Below are positions 44,483 to 54,633 of a stretch of 64,000 bases of DNA, piece by piece. Under the pieces are notes generated by a model. It was not told where the DNA came from. It made no database searches and saw nothing but the letters and a program-made list of their open reading frames with translations. Source of the stretch: Acanthamoeba lenticulata (taxonomy: Eukaryota; Discosea; Longamoebia; Acanthamoebidae). Location: positions 1 through 64,000 of the forward strand of contig NAVB01000134.1 in the NCBI GenBank assembly GCA_002179805.1, given 5' to 3'. Position numbers and translations under genes: made by a program. Positions within the stretch are counted from its first letter, which is position 1; the number at the start of each line of letters is the position of its first letter.

Positions 44483-46036
44483 ATGGAATTCAGGCTGAAC
44501 GACATGAACGACGAGCTCTTGCTTCGTGTCTTTCAGTTCCTGGAGGCCCCACAGCTGGCCGTTGCTCAGGCGACGTGTAAGAGATGGCGCGACCTCACAG
44601 AGGACTACACGCTGTGGCGGGGCCTTTGCTACTCGCTTCGCCTTGGGGGTCAACGGGTGTTCCGCTTCCACGCCGCTACGGCCTCTCCGCCTTCGCCTTC
44701 AAATAAGGCCAACGGTCTGCTGTGCAAGCCTGCGTTCAAGTTGGACAAGTTTGGCCTCGAGCCTGAACTCACCAACTGGAAGGTTCTCTACCAACGATTT
44801 CACGTACGTCTTATGCAGGCCTTGTCGTCCCCGATGTCGTTGAGGCTTACCAAAGCGGCCATGCAGACTGCGTCCCACTTCGTAGGCAACTATTGGCAAA
44901 AGCCTCAGTGTTCTCGTCTGCACACATCCGTTGCTGAAGCCTTCGACGCCGCCCAGCAGGGTGAGTTTGTCTACGTGCTTCCCGGTACTTGCGCCTCCAT
45001 CTACGAACTTCATGCTTGGCGTTTTCTCCATGATGCGTCCATGACCATACCCCTGGCAGGCGTCTATTACTGTGATGTGAACGAGGCTCAGCCAGTCATG
45101 CCCAAGATGGACAAGCTCTTGGAGCTGGTCGGGTTGGGCAACGGGCCGGCCGATGTCGTTCTGCAGGACCGCCGGCCTCTTCGTATCGCAGGCGTTCCCA
45201 GAGGAGGCGAGAATGACGACAATGAGGACGACGAAGACCAGACAGCTACCGATTTGTACAATTTCAGTTTCGTGTGGAGCGTCATGGAGATCTTCTCTGG
45301 GCACAACGGCGATGATGGTGGCGAAGGGCTCGTTGTGACCGCTGTATGGCTCCCCCAAGACACAAACCCTCGAGCAAAGGCACTCACTAGATCTACAGGC
45401 GGGCCGTGCAGGCTTGCGGGCGACAAGGCAGGTCATCCGCGGCGTGACATTCATGGGCTCGACCAACCACGCCATCTGCATCGGCGACGGATCGCAGCTC
45501 CTCCTGGAAAACTGCGGATTCACGCACGACCACAAAGAGTCAAAGTTTGGCGCCGCCACGGCCGTCAACATCTACGGCTCTGGGACTGACGTGACGCTCC
45601 GGTACTCTCAGCTTGGCCTTCTTCATCTTTTGTTGGTCGAGGAAGACTTTCCTCACATGATGGTCGTTTTCGTGGCTTCAGCAACTGCATCATCCATGAT
45701 TCAAAGAAGCACGGCGTGTTCGTGGGCGAGGACGCCAAAGCGACGCTCATCAACGTCGAGATCAACGGGACGGCGCACAGTGGAATCCACGTCAGGTCGA
45801 ACGGGCGGGTGATGGTCGAGGGCGGCAAGATCCACAACTGCCGTCAGCACGGCGTGTTTGTCAACGACGGCGCCCGGGCCATCGTTCGCAACTGCGAGAT
45901 ATGCGATGTGCGTGGCAAGGCCGTGCAGTCGTCGCCTCGCGCCTGCGAGATCGTTCTGGACAACAACAACATCCATGACTGTCTCGAGCGTGATGTCGGC
46001 GGCACCACCAGCGCAGAAGACTGCGTGCTCATGTAA
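44483..46036 (+). CDS. F-box protein with C-terminal right-handed beta-helix (FBXO11-like)
   Basis: Three exons (44483-45343, 45399-45601, 45682-46036) give 472 aa. An F-box occupies residues 5-50 (MNDELLLRVFQFLEAPQLAVAQATCKRWRDL, then LWRGLC). A PG-turn segment of the kind that opens pectate-lyase-like helices follows (SVAEAFDAAQQGEFVYVLPGT). The last 200 residues are parallel beta-helix coils with repeating G/N turns: GVTFMGSTNHAICIGDGSQ, LENCGF, NCIIHDSKKHGVFVGEDA, INGTAHSGIHVRSNGRV and KIHNCRQHGVFVNDGA. FBXO11 in animals combines an F-box with such CASH/beta-helix repeats as a substrate receptor of SCF. Unlike FBXO11 there is no C-terminal zinc finger. Confidence 0.85.
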
Positions 46037-46199
46037 ATTTTGTTTTGTTTTTCCGTTTTTTTTTCCGTTTTTTTAAAATCCACAACCATTTATGTTGTTA
46101 TGTGAACGGTTGGTGGCTTACCACAAGCTGAGAGAGGCGCAAGAAGGCTTGCCCTTTTGGCTGCCTGGCCAAGATGGAGGGGACAGAAGATAACCTCAA

Positions 46200-46371
46200 A
46201 CCGCTGCTAAGGGTTAGGGGGTAGGTAACTTGCTCTCCCTTTGTCTAATATCGTACCCTCCTCCGCAAGGAGTCTGAGGGCCGCTGATGTGGGAGTAGCT
46301 ATGATCGGAGACTGAAGCCTGTCAGTGCCTACCCGGAGGGTTCAACTCCCTCCAGCGGTAACCTTCTTTTT
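46200..46371 (+). ncRNA. Candidate Pol III-transcribed structured RNA with tRNA-like 3' domain
   Basis: This is non-coding sequence between two genes. An outer stem pairs ACCGCTG (46200-46206) with CAGCGGT (46353-46359). Inside are four hairpins: AAGGG/CCCTT (46209-46241), CCCTC-CTCC-GCAA-GGAG-GAGGG with a GNRA tetraloop (46256-46280), GGG(AG)TAG/CTACCC enclosing ACTGA/TCAGT (46291-46334), and GAGGG-TTCAACT-CCCTC (46336-46352). The last has the 7-nt loop of a T-arm and contains the B-box GGTTCAACTCC. A second CCGCTG at 46281 could close a shorter 80-nt form. TAGCTATGATCGG (46296-46308) is an imperfect A-box. TTTTT at 46367-46371 would terminate Pol III. No anticodon arm fits, so it is not an ordinary tRNA. 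Confidence 0.5.
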
Positions 46372-46479
46372 GTGCAAGAGGGAGAAGCATGCACTGGCAT
46401 TTATTTCTCTTTTAATTAACAACAAGAAAACCTTTCTTGTATCTTTTCTTCGACTTGGGTCGCTCCACAACAGGGGAAG

Positions 46480-48137
46480 ATGAACACCGGTGCAGAGGCG
46501 ACACGAGACTCGTGTGCTCAACAGGTGCCAAGTGCCAGTTCCAGCAGTGCAGGAGCCGAGTATGAACGATTTCGACACCTGCACCAGCACCTACCAGCTG
46601 CCGCCTACCACTTGTACTGCCCATGGGACGGCCACAAGTTCCAGCGAGGCGAGACCTCCTGTCCCGAGTGCTTTGCCCCGCGTGGCAGTGCCGACGTACG
46701 TCTCCGCTGCTTGCTCTTTTTTCTGCTCTGCTGACTCAAACGGACCCATCGTCAGTTTGCGAGGCTCGGCAAAGCGCCCTGGAAGAAGGTGCTCTACGAG
46801 GAACAGCCGTATGAGGACAACTACACGGATAAGCCCACCTTCCTCATTGGGCTGATCACCAACGGTACCTACACACGTGCTCGGCCTCTTTGTGAGCAGC
46901 TAACAAGCTTTGTCGTGGTGTCAACTGCTCAAAACAGCCAACAAGCGCGAGTACGACACGGTGATGCTCATCGTCGACTCGGCCGCTGTCACCGCCCAGA
47001 TCACGTGCGTTTCACGAGTGCCTTCAAAGAAGCTAGCATGTGCCCCCTCGCTCATGACCGTTGGTGGTGATGCGCAGCATCATCGCGCTGTTCATCCTGG
47101 CCTTCATCGGCATCTACAACGAGTACCTGCCCCTGCAGGTCACACTTGGCGCCGAAGCTCTTCTCCTGGTTGCCGGCTTCGCGCTGCGTCGTCTCCTCGA
47201 CCACCGATTTACAGGTCCACAACCCGAACCCCTCCGCCTTGCCCTCAGCCTCGGGCTTGACGTCTCAAAATCCTCTTTGGTTTTCTTCTTCTTCTTCTTC
47301 ACCACAACAGAGAAGTACTTTTTGCGAGGGGTGCGGAGCATCGTGGTGCTGGTCTGCACGCTCTTTGGGCTGTCGCCCGTGCTCAAGACCCTCGTGGAGT
47401 CGGTGAGCAACGACACCATCTGGGCGCTCACCATCTTCTTCTTTGTGCTTCACCTGGCCTGCGCCGACTACTCCTACTTCCAGGGCCACGCCGAGCGGTA
47501 CCGCCCCAGACATCCTCCTCCTTTCTCCTTCGCGTTGGCCCTGAACCCGGTCTGGTGGTGGGCAACCAGGATGAGCGCGCCAGTGTCGCTCAACGCAGCG
47601 ATCTTCGCGTCGGTGCTGCTGGGCTCGCGCCTGTCGCACAGCATGCAAGTCTTTGCCCTGCTGTGTTTCGCCGTGCTGGTCTTTGCGCTATTCCCGATTC
47701 TGCGGCACCACGTCAAGGTCTCTTTGCTCTCCCCAAATCTTCATCATCATCTTCATCTTCATTATGGTTGTCCTCGCCATGATGCTGACACACGTGCCTT
47801 TCTCCTCGTCTTCTCTTCCCTGCAAAAACGCAGCGCAAGTCGCTGCAGCTGCACCTGTGGCTGGCATGGTCCATGGCGGCGGTCGTGGCGGTGTGCCTGT
47901 TCCACGTGTACCCGCTGGTGGCCTACACCTACACGATGACCATCGTCTTCACCACCTTTGTCTGCCCGCTCTGGCTCAAGGCGATGCAGCGCTACAAATA
48001 GTGCGTCGCACGTCCCTTCCTGCCTCTGCCGAGGCCTCCACTCACGAGATGTTGGGGGGGGGGCTGCACACAGCGAGATCAATGGGCCCTGGGACGAGGC
48101 CGTGCCTGCCGTGGAGAACAGATCTGATGGCGATTGA
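46480..48137 (+). CDS. PIGC: GPI-GlcNAc transferase subunit C (PIG-C/Gpi2)
   Basis: Eight exons (46480-46695, 46756-46864, 46938-47004, 47078-47214, 47311-47497, 47570-47717, 47834-48000, 48074-48137) give 364 aa. From residue 73 the sequence follows human PIG-C: APWKKVLYEEQPYEDNYTD, FGLSPVLKTLVESVSNDTIWAL, SLNAAIFASVLLGSRL and the last exon EINGPWDEA. About eight hydrophobic helices are present. PIG-C is a membrane subunit of the ER complex that transfers GlcNAc to phosphatidylinositol, the first step of GPI-anchor synthesis. The first 72 residues are extra and contain YCPWDGHKF...CPECFAPRG, a possible small zinc-binding knuckle. The last intron is needed: without it the frame stops at 48001, before the conserved GPWDEA end. 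Confidence 0.93.
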
Positions 48138-48344
48138 GCCCATCGAAGTTGCACTGTGTTGGCTCGCCCCCCTGTACATACCACACGAGGAGGAAGAAGA
48201 GGAGATCTTTTCCCAAAGATTGAGTGTCAGTAGATTGGTCGTCTGCGCGCAGACAGGCCAAGACGATCTACGGCGCTGCGTTGTCCCTTATCTTGTCGAG
48301 CGCCAGCGTGTTGGCAAGTCAGGCTCCACGGGGTCGGTCGGTCG

Positions 48345-48455
48345 GGTGGACAGCACTGATGATTGCAGGAAGCCCTCCTGGGCTGGGGCGGCGGGATCTC
48401 GCTGCCTCCAAGTCACTGCTTGAGTGGCTTTCTGCAACCACCAGTGCTGTCCACC
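48345..48455. repeat. 30-bp imperfect inverted repeat (fold-back)
   Basis: Positions 48345-48374 and 48426-48455 are reverse complements at 27 of 30 positions, separated by 51 bp. The arms begin GGTGGACAGCACTG. Transcribed RNA would form a long near-perfect hairpin. Confidence 0.75.
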
Positions 48456-49305
48456 ACCTCATCGGCCGCTGGCGTCGGTCCGTCGGCTCAAGCGGCGTGG
48501 CGTCGGGCGTCTGGGCGTGTCGTGTCGTGCGTTCGTTGGGTCGTCTCGTGAGAGTGTGTAGTGTGTTGCTCTGAAGGGAAAGCGAAGCAAGGTCGATAAT
48601 GGACCACCGGTCAGACACAGCGCCATTATATGCTTGTCAGGAGGTTGTCGCGGTCACTGAGGGGTACTGCAGCCTCCAGTGAATATTCATTCATGTTCGA
48701 GGCTCCCCAGCCATAGCCCACTCACCCCTTCCTTGTCCCACCATGAGCTTAGCATAAACTTTGTTCTTGGGTTATTATCTCCCTCCAAGGAGGTCGCGAG
48801 ATGGCGTTGCCGTATCATGCGCCACCTAGAGATGTTCGGTACTTGTCATACCCGTTTTATCTCCTTCCGGTTCAACCATACCATGGTTGGCTTGGCCCCC
48901 AAGTCAAGAATAACATCACTGGTCCTGCACAAAACGAAACTCCATTTTCCAGCAATTTCTGCCAGGATTTCTAGCCGAGTCAGGAGCAAGTAGGGAGCTG
49001 CACGTGCTGCCCCTTGAGTTCTCCTCCAGCGGCCGGTCGAGCTGGTCGCCTCGGGGTGATCCAGTTCGGATCCAAAAAGTCAGTCTGTTTGTCTTCTGCT
49101 CTCTAAGATGAGAACTGCCCCCTTGGCTAGGCGTGGTTACGGAAGCGAGCTGAACTTCAGCTGCAGGATTTACCAGCCAGAGGGACTGGAGAAGGCAACT
49201 CGTAAGGGTTTATTGGATGTTAGCCATGGAGTACACTGTCTTGTAAGCATACCTGCTGTGCACAGCTCTTGCACCTTTGGGTCACGTCGTGCTGGCGTAC
49301 TAGAT

Positions 49306-49345
49306 CTTGAGTGCGCCCAGTGTACATTGAGTGGGCGCACTCAAG
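49306..49345. repeat. Perfect 14-bp inverted repeat with 12-nt loop
   Basis: CTTGAGTGCGCCCA at 49306-49319 is the exact reverse complement of TGGGCGCACTCAAG at 49332-49345, with loop GTGTACATTGAG. It lies in the unassigned region about 300 bp upstream of the BAR/SH3 gene. Confidence 0.8.
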
Positions 49346-49639
49346 CACAAAAGGCCTTTTGTTGCTTTAAGTGTGAGCGTTTCATCAGCTGGCGTCAAAG
49401 ACGCACCAGCTTGGGTCGTACAGCATATCCTAATTCTTTGAGCCACAGCACCACGAACTGCGCTACTGCGCACAGTGGCCAAGCCGGCAAACTTTGCTTG
49501 GGGACACGCATGAAGGGAAAGAACCTGGGGTGTAGATAAATTTGAAAGAAACTGCGCCGCCAGTCAGTCGCCAGCGATTCCCTCACAAAGTGTGTGGTGC
49601 AGAAAAACAACCCGCAAACTCAAAATCGTCGGGCCAAAG

Positions 49640-52600
49640 ATGAGTTTGTGGTCCTCAATCAAGGAGTACACTGCTCCGCTGAACATCAAAGAGGTTTGCC
49701 TCCTTTGTTTTTGAGCAAAGTCTTATTCTTCATCCTAATTGATGTGTTGCAGTCGTTAGGAATTGGGGCGCAAGATGCGAAGGCCACGGCGGCCCTGACG
49801 GAGGCCGACAAGGAATTCGAGGAGAAGGTGCGCAGGCCTTGGCAGCAGATGCACAGTCTCGTTAGCACGCTCCACGAGAACATAATCAAGGCCAACACCG
49901 CCCTTACCGGTACTCAATCAGCCCTGCTAGAACAAGTCAAATCGATTGATTTTGCTCACGTGGGACCGAGGCAGACCTGTCCAAGCCTATCAGCACGGTG
50001 GAGGGCGCGCTGGCCAACTACTACCGTGAGTGCCGCATCGGCGCCCCCGAGGAGGTCCGCGAGTTCTCTGGCTCTGGTCCGTGCCGCCACCGTCACCGTC
50101 TTCCTCTTCCGCAGGCTTTTGCTCACTTCTTCTTCTCCTTCTTCTTTATCTTCCTCTTGTTCTCTCCAACCAGTCACGAAGCTCAAGGTGGCGACGCACA
50201 AGTACGGCGAAATGATGGAGAGCTACCAGGTCAAGGAGGAGCTTGAGAACTGGCTCGCCAAGCTGGGCGAGGTCAAGCGGCAGATCAACAACCGGGACAC
50301 GCTGCTGGTGGACTACAAGAAGAAGCAGAGCAAGTTCACGTCGCAGCAGACCAAGGCCGACCAGAAGCAGCACGGCGGTGCCCGCCTTGACCCGGCCGTG
50401 GCCCAGAAGCTGCAGCAGCTCGACGCCGACTGGAAGGCCACCAAGGAGCACTGGACCGCACAGCAGGCCAAGCTCTTCAAGCTCGTCCCCGAGGTCCACG
50501 CGCAGCTCTTCAAGGTCCTCGAGGACCAGATCCGCACCGCGGCCACGTCGCACTTTTGGCTCTTCTGGACCCTGAGCGAGGCCTACGGCTTCTGGCACCA
50601 GCAGGAGGTCAACAAGTCCTCCGTCCGCCGCCAGACGCGTGTGCGGGCCAGCACCGCGGGCAACCGCCGTGCCGTGACCATCCGCGGGGGCCTCCCGGCC
50701 GACCTCGCCGCTGCTGCGGCCGCAGATGACCAGACGCAAAAGGCGCTGCCCACACCGCCGGCCGCAGCCAAGCCGCTGCCCGTCCCTGGTATGCCCTCAT
50801 CTTATTTTTATTTTTATTTTTATTTCTTATTTTTTCATTTTTTAATCGTTTTATTTTCTAATTTGCCAAACGCTTACGTCATCCTTGTTGCTTCCCAAAA
50901 GGCGAGAAAAAGGCCGCCGCCGCGACGCCCGTGCCGCCGCCCAAGCCCGCAGCCGCGGCCGTGCCCGCCGGTGGCGAGGAGGCCACCACCGGCTCCGGGG
51001 AGGGCCCGGTGCGGGACGAAAAGGGCGAGGTGGTGACGGAGCGGAGCCTGCGCGAGAAGCTGAAGCTGCTCGTGCTCGAGCGGCGGAGCGTGGAGGAGGA
51101 CAAGGCCGAGGTGGCGCGGCTGCGGCAGGAGCTGCGGGCCGAGTGGGACGAGGTCGAGGTCGAGCGTCAGAAGGTGCGGCAGCTCAAGCGCGACGAGCTG
51201 GCGCGGCTGGCCGAGGAGAAGGCCCGGCACGAGGCCGAGCTGGCCGAGCGGCAGCGCATGCTCGAGGAGCGCGAGCGCAACCTGGAGCACGACCGGCGGG
51301 CGCTCGAGGACGAGAAGCAGCGCCTCGAGAAGCGCATCCGGGACGAGAACGAGCGGGCCGAGAAGCGACGGCAGATGGAGGAGGAGTTCAAGAAGATGGA
51401 CGACGAGCGGAAGCAGATCGAGGAGAAGAAGCTGCAGATCGCCGAGGACAAGATGAAGAAGCGGCTGCAGGAGGAGTGGAAGCGGGTCGAGGCCAAGAAG
51501 ACCGAGCTCGAGGAGGCCCGCCGCCAGGAGGAGGAGCGCCGCCGGCGCGAGGAGGCCGAGCGCATCGAGGAGGAGCGCCGCCGGCTCGAGCACGAGGCCC
51601 TCGAGCGCGAGCGCCGCGCCGAGGAGGCCCGCATCGAGGCCCAGCGCGAGAAGGATCGCATTGACCGCATCCGTCGCCAGATGGAGGAGGAGAAGCAACG
51701 CCTCGAGACCTACCGCAAGCGCCTCCTCGATGAGGACGAGGATGCCGACATTGAGTTCTTTGTCACTCCGTCCACCGCCGCTGCCCGATCGAGTCCCGCC
51801 GCCGCAACCACCAGCAGTCCCGCCGCCGGCACGAGTCCCGCCGCTGCCATTACGCCGACGACGGCCGCCGTCGTGACGCCGACGACAGAGCTCGGTGTGG
51901 CGGCGCGCAAGTCGCGGGTGACGACGATGCGGCAGACGAGGCGGGTGATGGTGGTCAAGGCCAAGTACGACTACGAGGCCAAGAAGGCCGACGAGCTGAG
52001 CTTCCGCAAGGGCGACGTCCTGCTCATCGACTACGTGGTGGGCAACACGACCGGCTGGGTGCGCGGCCAGACCGAGTCCGGCGCCGGCGGCCTCGTCCCG
52101 CTCGGCCTGGTGGAGGCCGACAACGCCGCCGCTGCCGCCGCGACTGGTGCGAGCGGGAAGGTTGCGGCCGCCGCGGCCGCAGCCGAGGCCGAGGCGCAGG
52201 AGCTCAAGCGCAAGGAGGAGGAGTGGAAGCGCGAGCAGGAGGCCGAGCGCCAGCGCGAGGCCGAGCGCGAGCGGGAGCGTGAACGCAAGCGTCTCGAGCT
52301 CGAGCAGGCCACCCAGGTCGCCAGCGGCGAGCATCAGGCGGAGGAAGAGGAGGAGGTGACGGTGCGCGCGCTGTACGACTACCACGCGCAGGAGGAGGGC
52401 GAGCTGACCTTCAAGAAGGGCGAGCTCATCCGGCTGCTCGAGCGCGACGACGAGGGCGGCTGGTGGATCGGCGACCTGCGCGGCATGATGGGCCTCTTCC
52501 CCAAGAACTTTGTCGAGCTCGTGGGCGCCGACGCGCTCCGCGCGCAGCGCGAGGACGAGGACAAGAAGAAAAAGACTGTTGGCGGCGTCAAGCTCTTCCC

Positions 52601-52895
52601 CGACGGCGTCGGGCCGACCACGACGAGCCCGCGCGCCCACCAGCAGGAGCCCAAGAAGGAGGAGGAGGTCTCGAAGCCAAAGGTGGAGGAGAAGAAGGAA
52701 GAGGCTGCCAAGAAGGACGACAAGGTGGTGGCACTGTACGACTACGAGGCAACGGAGGAGGGTGAGCTCACGTTCAAGCAGGGCGATACCATCACCGTGC
52801 TGGAGCGCTTCGAAAACGGTTGGTGGCGCGGCGAAATGGCGGGCGGCCGCGTGGGCGTCTTCCCCGTCAACTTCACCCAGCCGCTCGCCGCTTGA
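49640..52895 (+). CDS. BAR-domain protein with long coiled coil and three SH3 domains
   Basis: Five exons (49640-49693, 49753-49909, 49975-50025, 50174-50788, 50902-52895) give 956 aa. The first 240 residues form a BAR-like helical bundle (MSLWSSIKEYTAPLNIKE, DKEFEEKVRRPWQQMHSLV, THKYGEMMESYQVKEELENWL, LFKVLEDQIRTAATSHFW). An Ala/Pro linker and an uninterrupted charged coiled coil (about 330-585) follow. Three SH3 domains start with ALYDY-type motifs at about residues 640 (AKYDYEAKKADELSFRKGD), 777 (ALYDYHAQEEGELTFKKGE) and 899 (ALYDYEATEEGELTFKQGD); a Glu/Arg helix separates the first two. Such proteins bend membranes and recruit dynamin and actin regulators during endocytosis. The gene's WH2-type neighbour at 22911 is a plausible kind of SH3 client, but no direct link is shown. 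Confidence 0.9.
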
Positions 52896-52898
52896 GGC

Positions 52899-54481
52899 TC
52901 ACGAATGAAACTTGGCGCACGTATGTTTCGCTCTGTCGTCTGGTTCACACTTTTTTCCGAAACGCGGGTCACCGGGCGGGTGGCGGCTGCGTTTTCTTTT
53001 CCATCAAGGCGATCTCGGCCTCGGGGCAGAACGCGTAGAACTCGGGCAGGCTGTTGGAGTAGTACTTGCCTGGCCCGTGCACGCCCATGGGCACCTCTGA
53101 TGCGTAGGTCTCAACCGAGAAGCACTGCCGCAGTTTTTGGTTAGATCAGCTGAAGAGAACAAGAGGTTCAGCAGACGAACATACTCGACTGACGTTGGGC
53201 TCAGGTCTGATTACAGTCTCGTGAAGGTAGTACACAAGACTGGACAGGCAGTTGCAGAACCAAAAGTCCTCCTGCTGCTCGCTTGGTGGGCATTTTTCAA
53301 TAGCATGCACCATCAGGGACTTGTGGCGGAAGCTGAGGCCACCTGTCTCATCCCACCCACGCATCCAGCAGCTTTAGTTCAGAGCCCGATTCGGCGGACG
53401 GTAACCGGAAGGCTGTGGCACCGTTTCCACAAGTGTTCAGCCAGGTGTCCCATGGGGCGCCGATGTAGTCATAGTCCATGAAGTCTTGGATCTTGAAGGG
53501 CGAGTTGGCGCACAAAGCCGTGTCTGGCTGAAACGTGAGCACGTACTCGCCTGTGCGTTGGGGTTTTATCTTCGTTTTTAAACTGCGTTCGTTTCCAGCA
53601 GAGGAACTCACCTTCGATCGGATCCCAATAGTTTCTGCTGCGGACAAACCCGCTGTATTCCTCGTATGACATGTTAGTAGGCAGGATCATATGTGTCGTT
53701 GCTTCCACTTGGTCGATCTCCTTCCTGTCAGTGTGGCGTTGGGTGAACTACGCCGGCTGTGGCACAAGGAAGAGAAGAAGGAACGCACAGGGATCCTATC
53801 CAGGCAGCGTTCTGTGGGCCATGAAACACCTGGATGCGCCAGTCCTCAGGCAGCGTACGCCGAAAGTTGAGCAACACTGTTCGGCACGCAGTGTCATTGC
53901 TGCAGCCCTTTGTTTCTGGAGAAGGGTAGTAAAGTACCAGGGCCCAAGCGGTGATCAACGTCATGAATGGTCAGCACGGCTGCCTTCGTCGCTTGTTTGA
54001 GCCTGACGTGGAAACACAACCACACATAGCACTCATCAACACCCGCAGCATCCACGAAATAGCAGAGAGTGGCAGACCTCTCGGTCTTCTCGTTGCGTGT
54101 GTCGAGCATTTCAGCCAGTACGGCACGCGTGGATTCTTGTAGGTTTGCCCACTTGTTGAGGATGCGCTTCCGGTCGTCAGCAGTGAGGAACTCGTATGCC
54201 ACGCCTTTAACAGTCGCTGCCACTGGCTTTGGGTTGGAAAAAAAGGAGGGAGAAGGAGATGTCGAAGTGCAGGTGGAGAAGGAACAAGAAGCTGGTGGTG
54301 CGGCGTTGTTGAAGTCGGCTGGGCAGCCGCACAAGGAAAAATTGGAGTAATAATGCGGTGAGGGAGGTTGGAGGGTGAAGAAGTCGAGTATGCCGGTGGG
54401 CGACCAGACGACGGCGGTGGCACAGGCACTGAGGACAATGAACAGCAGCAATCCCCATCGAAATGTGGTGGAGTCGCTCAT
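52899..54481 (-). CDS. DUF5672 type II membrane protein, paralogue A (putative glycosyltransferase)
   Basis: About seven exons on the minus strand, from ATG 54481 (MSDSTTFRWG) to TGA 52901-52899. A transmembrane anchor (LLLFIVLSACATAVVWS) is followed by YYSNFSLCGCP, a short Ser/Thr/Pro stem, VAYEFLTADDRKRI and LAEMLDTRNEKTER. The DUF5672 core reads KAAVLTIHD, LLNFRRTLPEDWRIQVFHGPQNAAWI, THMILPTNMSYEEYSGFV, YWDPIEG, VLTFQPDTALC, FMDYDYIGAPW, CGNGGLSFRHKSLM (GNGG created by splicing) and VPMGVHGPGKYY. DUF5672 proteins are thought to be glycosyltransferases; the reaction is unproven. It is the sister of the gene at 58184-60116, with identical intron positions. Its stop lies 3 bp from the stop of the convergent BAR/SH3 gene. 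Confidence 0.82.
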
Positions 54482-54633
54482 GACCCTCTTAGCATAAAAC
54501 AGTTTTTCTTTGTTATTCCAATCGCCATACAAACGAAAAAAGGAAAGGAAAGGAAAATGGTCAACCTAAAAGAGGTCTTCATTTTGTTTTTAATAAAAAT
54601 GAAAACCACAGCTAGACAACTAAAAGCAATAAA

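Larger units (their letters stand above)
48138..49639. other. 1.5-kb region without a recognisable gene
   Basis: Open frames of 100-140 codons exist (for example 48224-48574, 48679-48993 and 49108-49539). None shows a known domain, a convincing splice pattern or consistent exon-like codon use. Base composition falls after 48660. The region contains two inverted repeats, listed separately, and could hold non-coding RNAs, a degraded gene or long UTRs. Confidence 0.5.

Noticed and set aside
46211..46220. Telomere-like GGGTTAGGGG
   Set aside because: There is a single copy only, inside the structured RNA candidate, with no tandem array.
46280..46359. Ordinary 80-nt tRNA gene
   Set aside because: The acceptor and T-arm fit, but no D-arm or anticodon stem with U33 can be drawn. 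It is reported as an unidentified structured RNA instead.
50874..52640. 588-codon minus-strand frame rich in Leu/Ala
   Set aside because: It is the complement of the charged coiled coil and SH3 exons. The plus strand has three SH3 domains and correct splicing.
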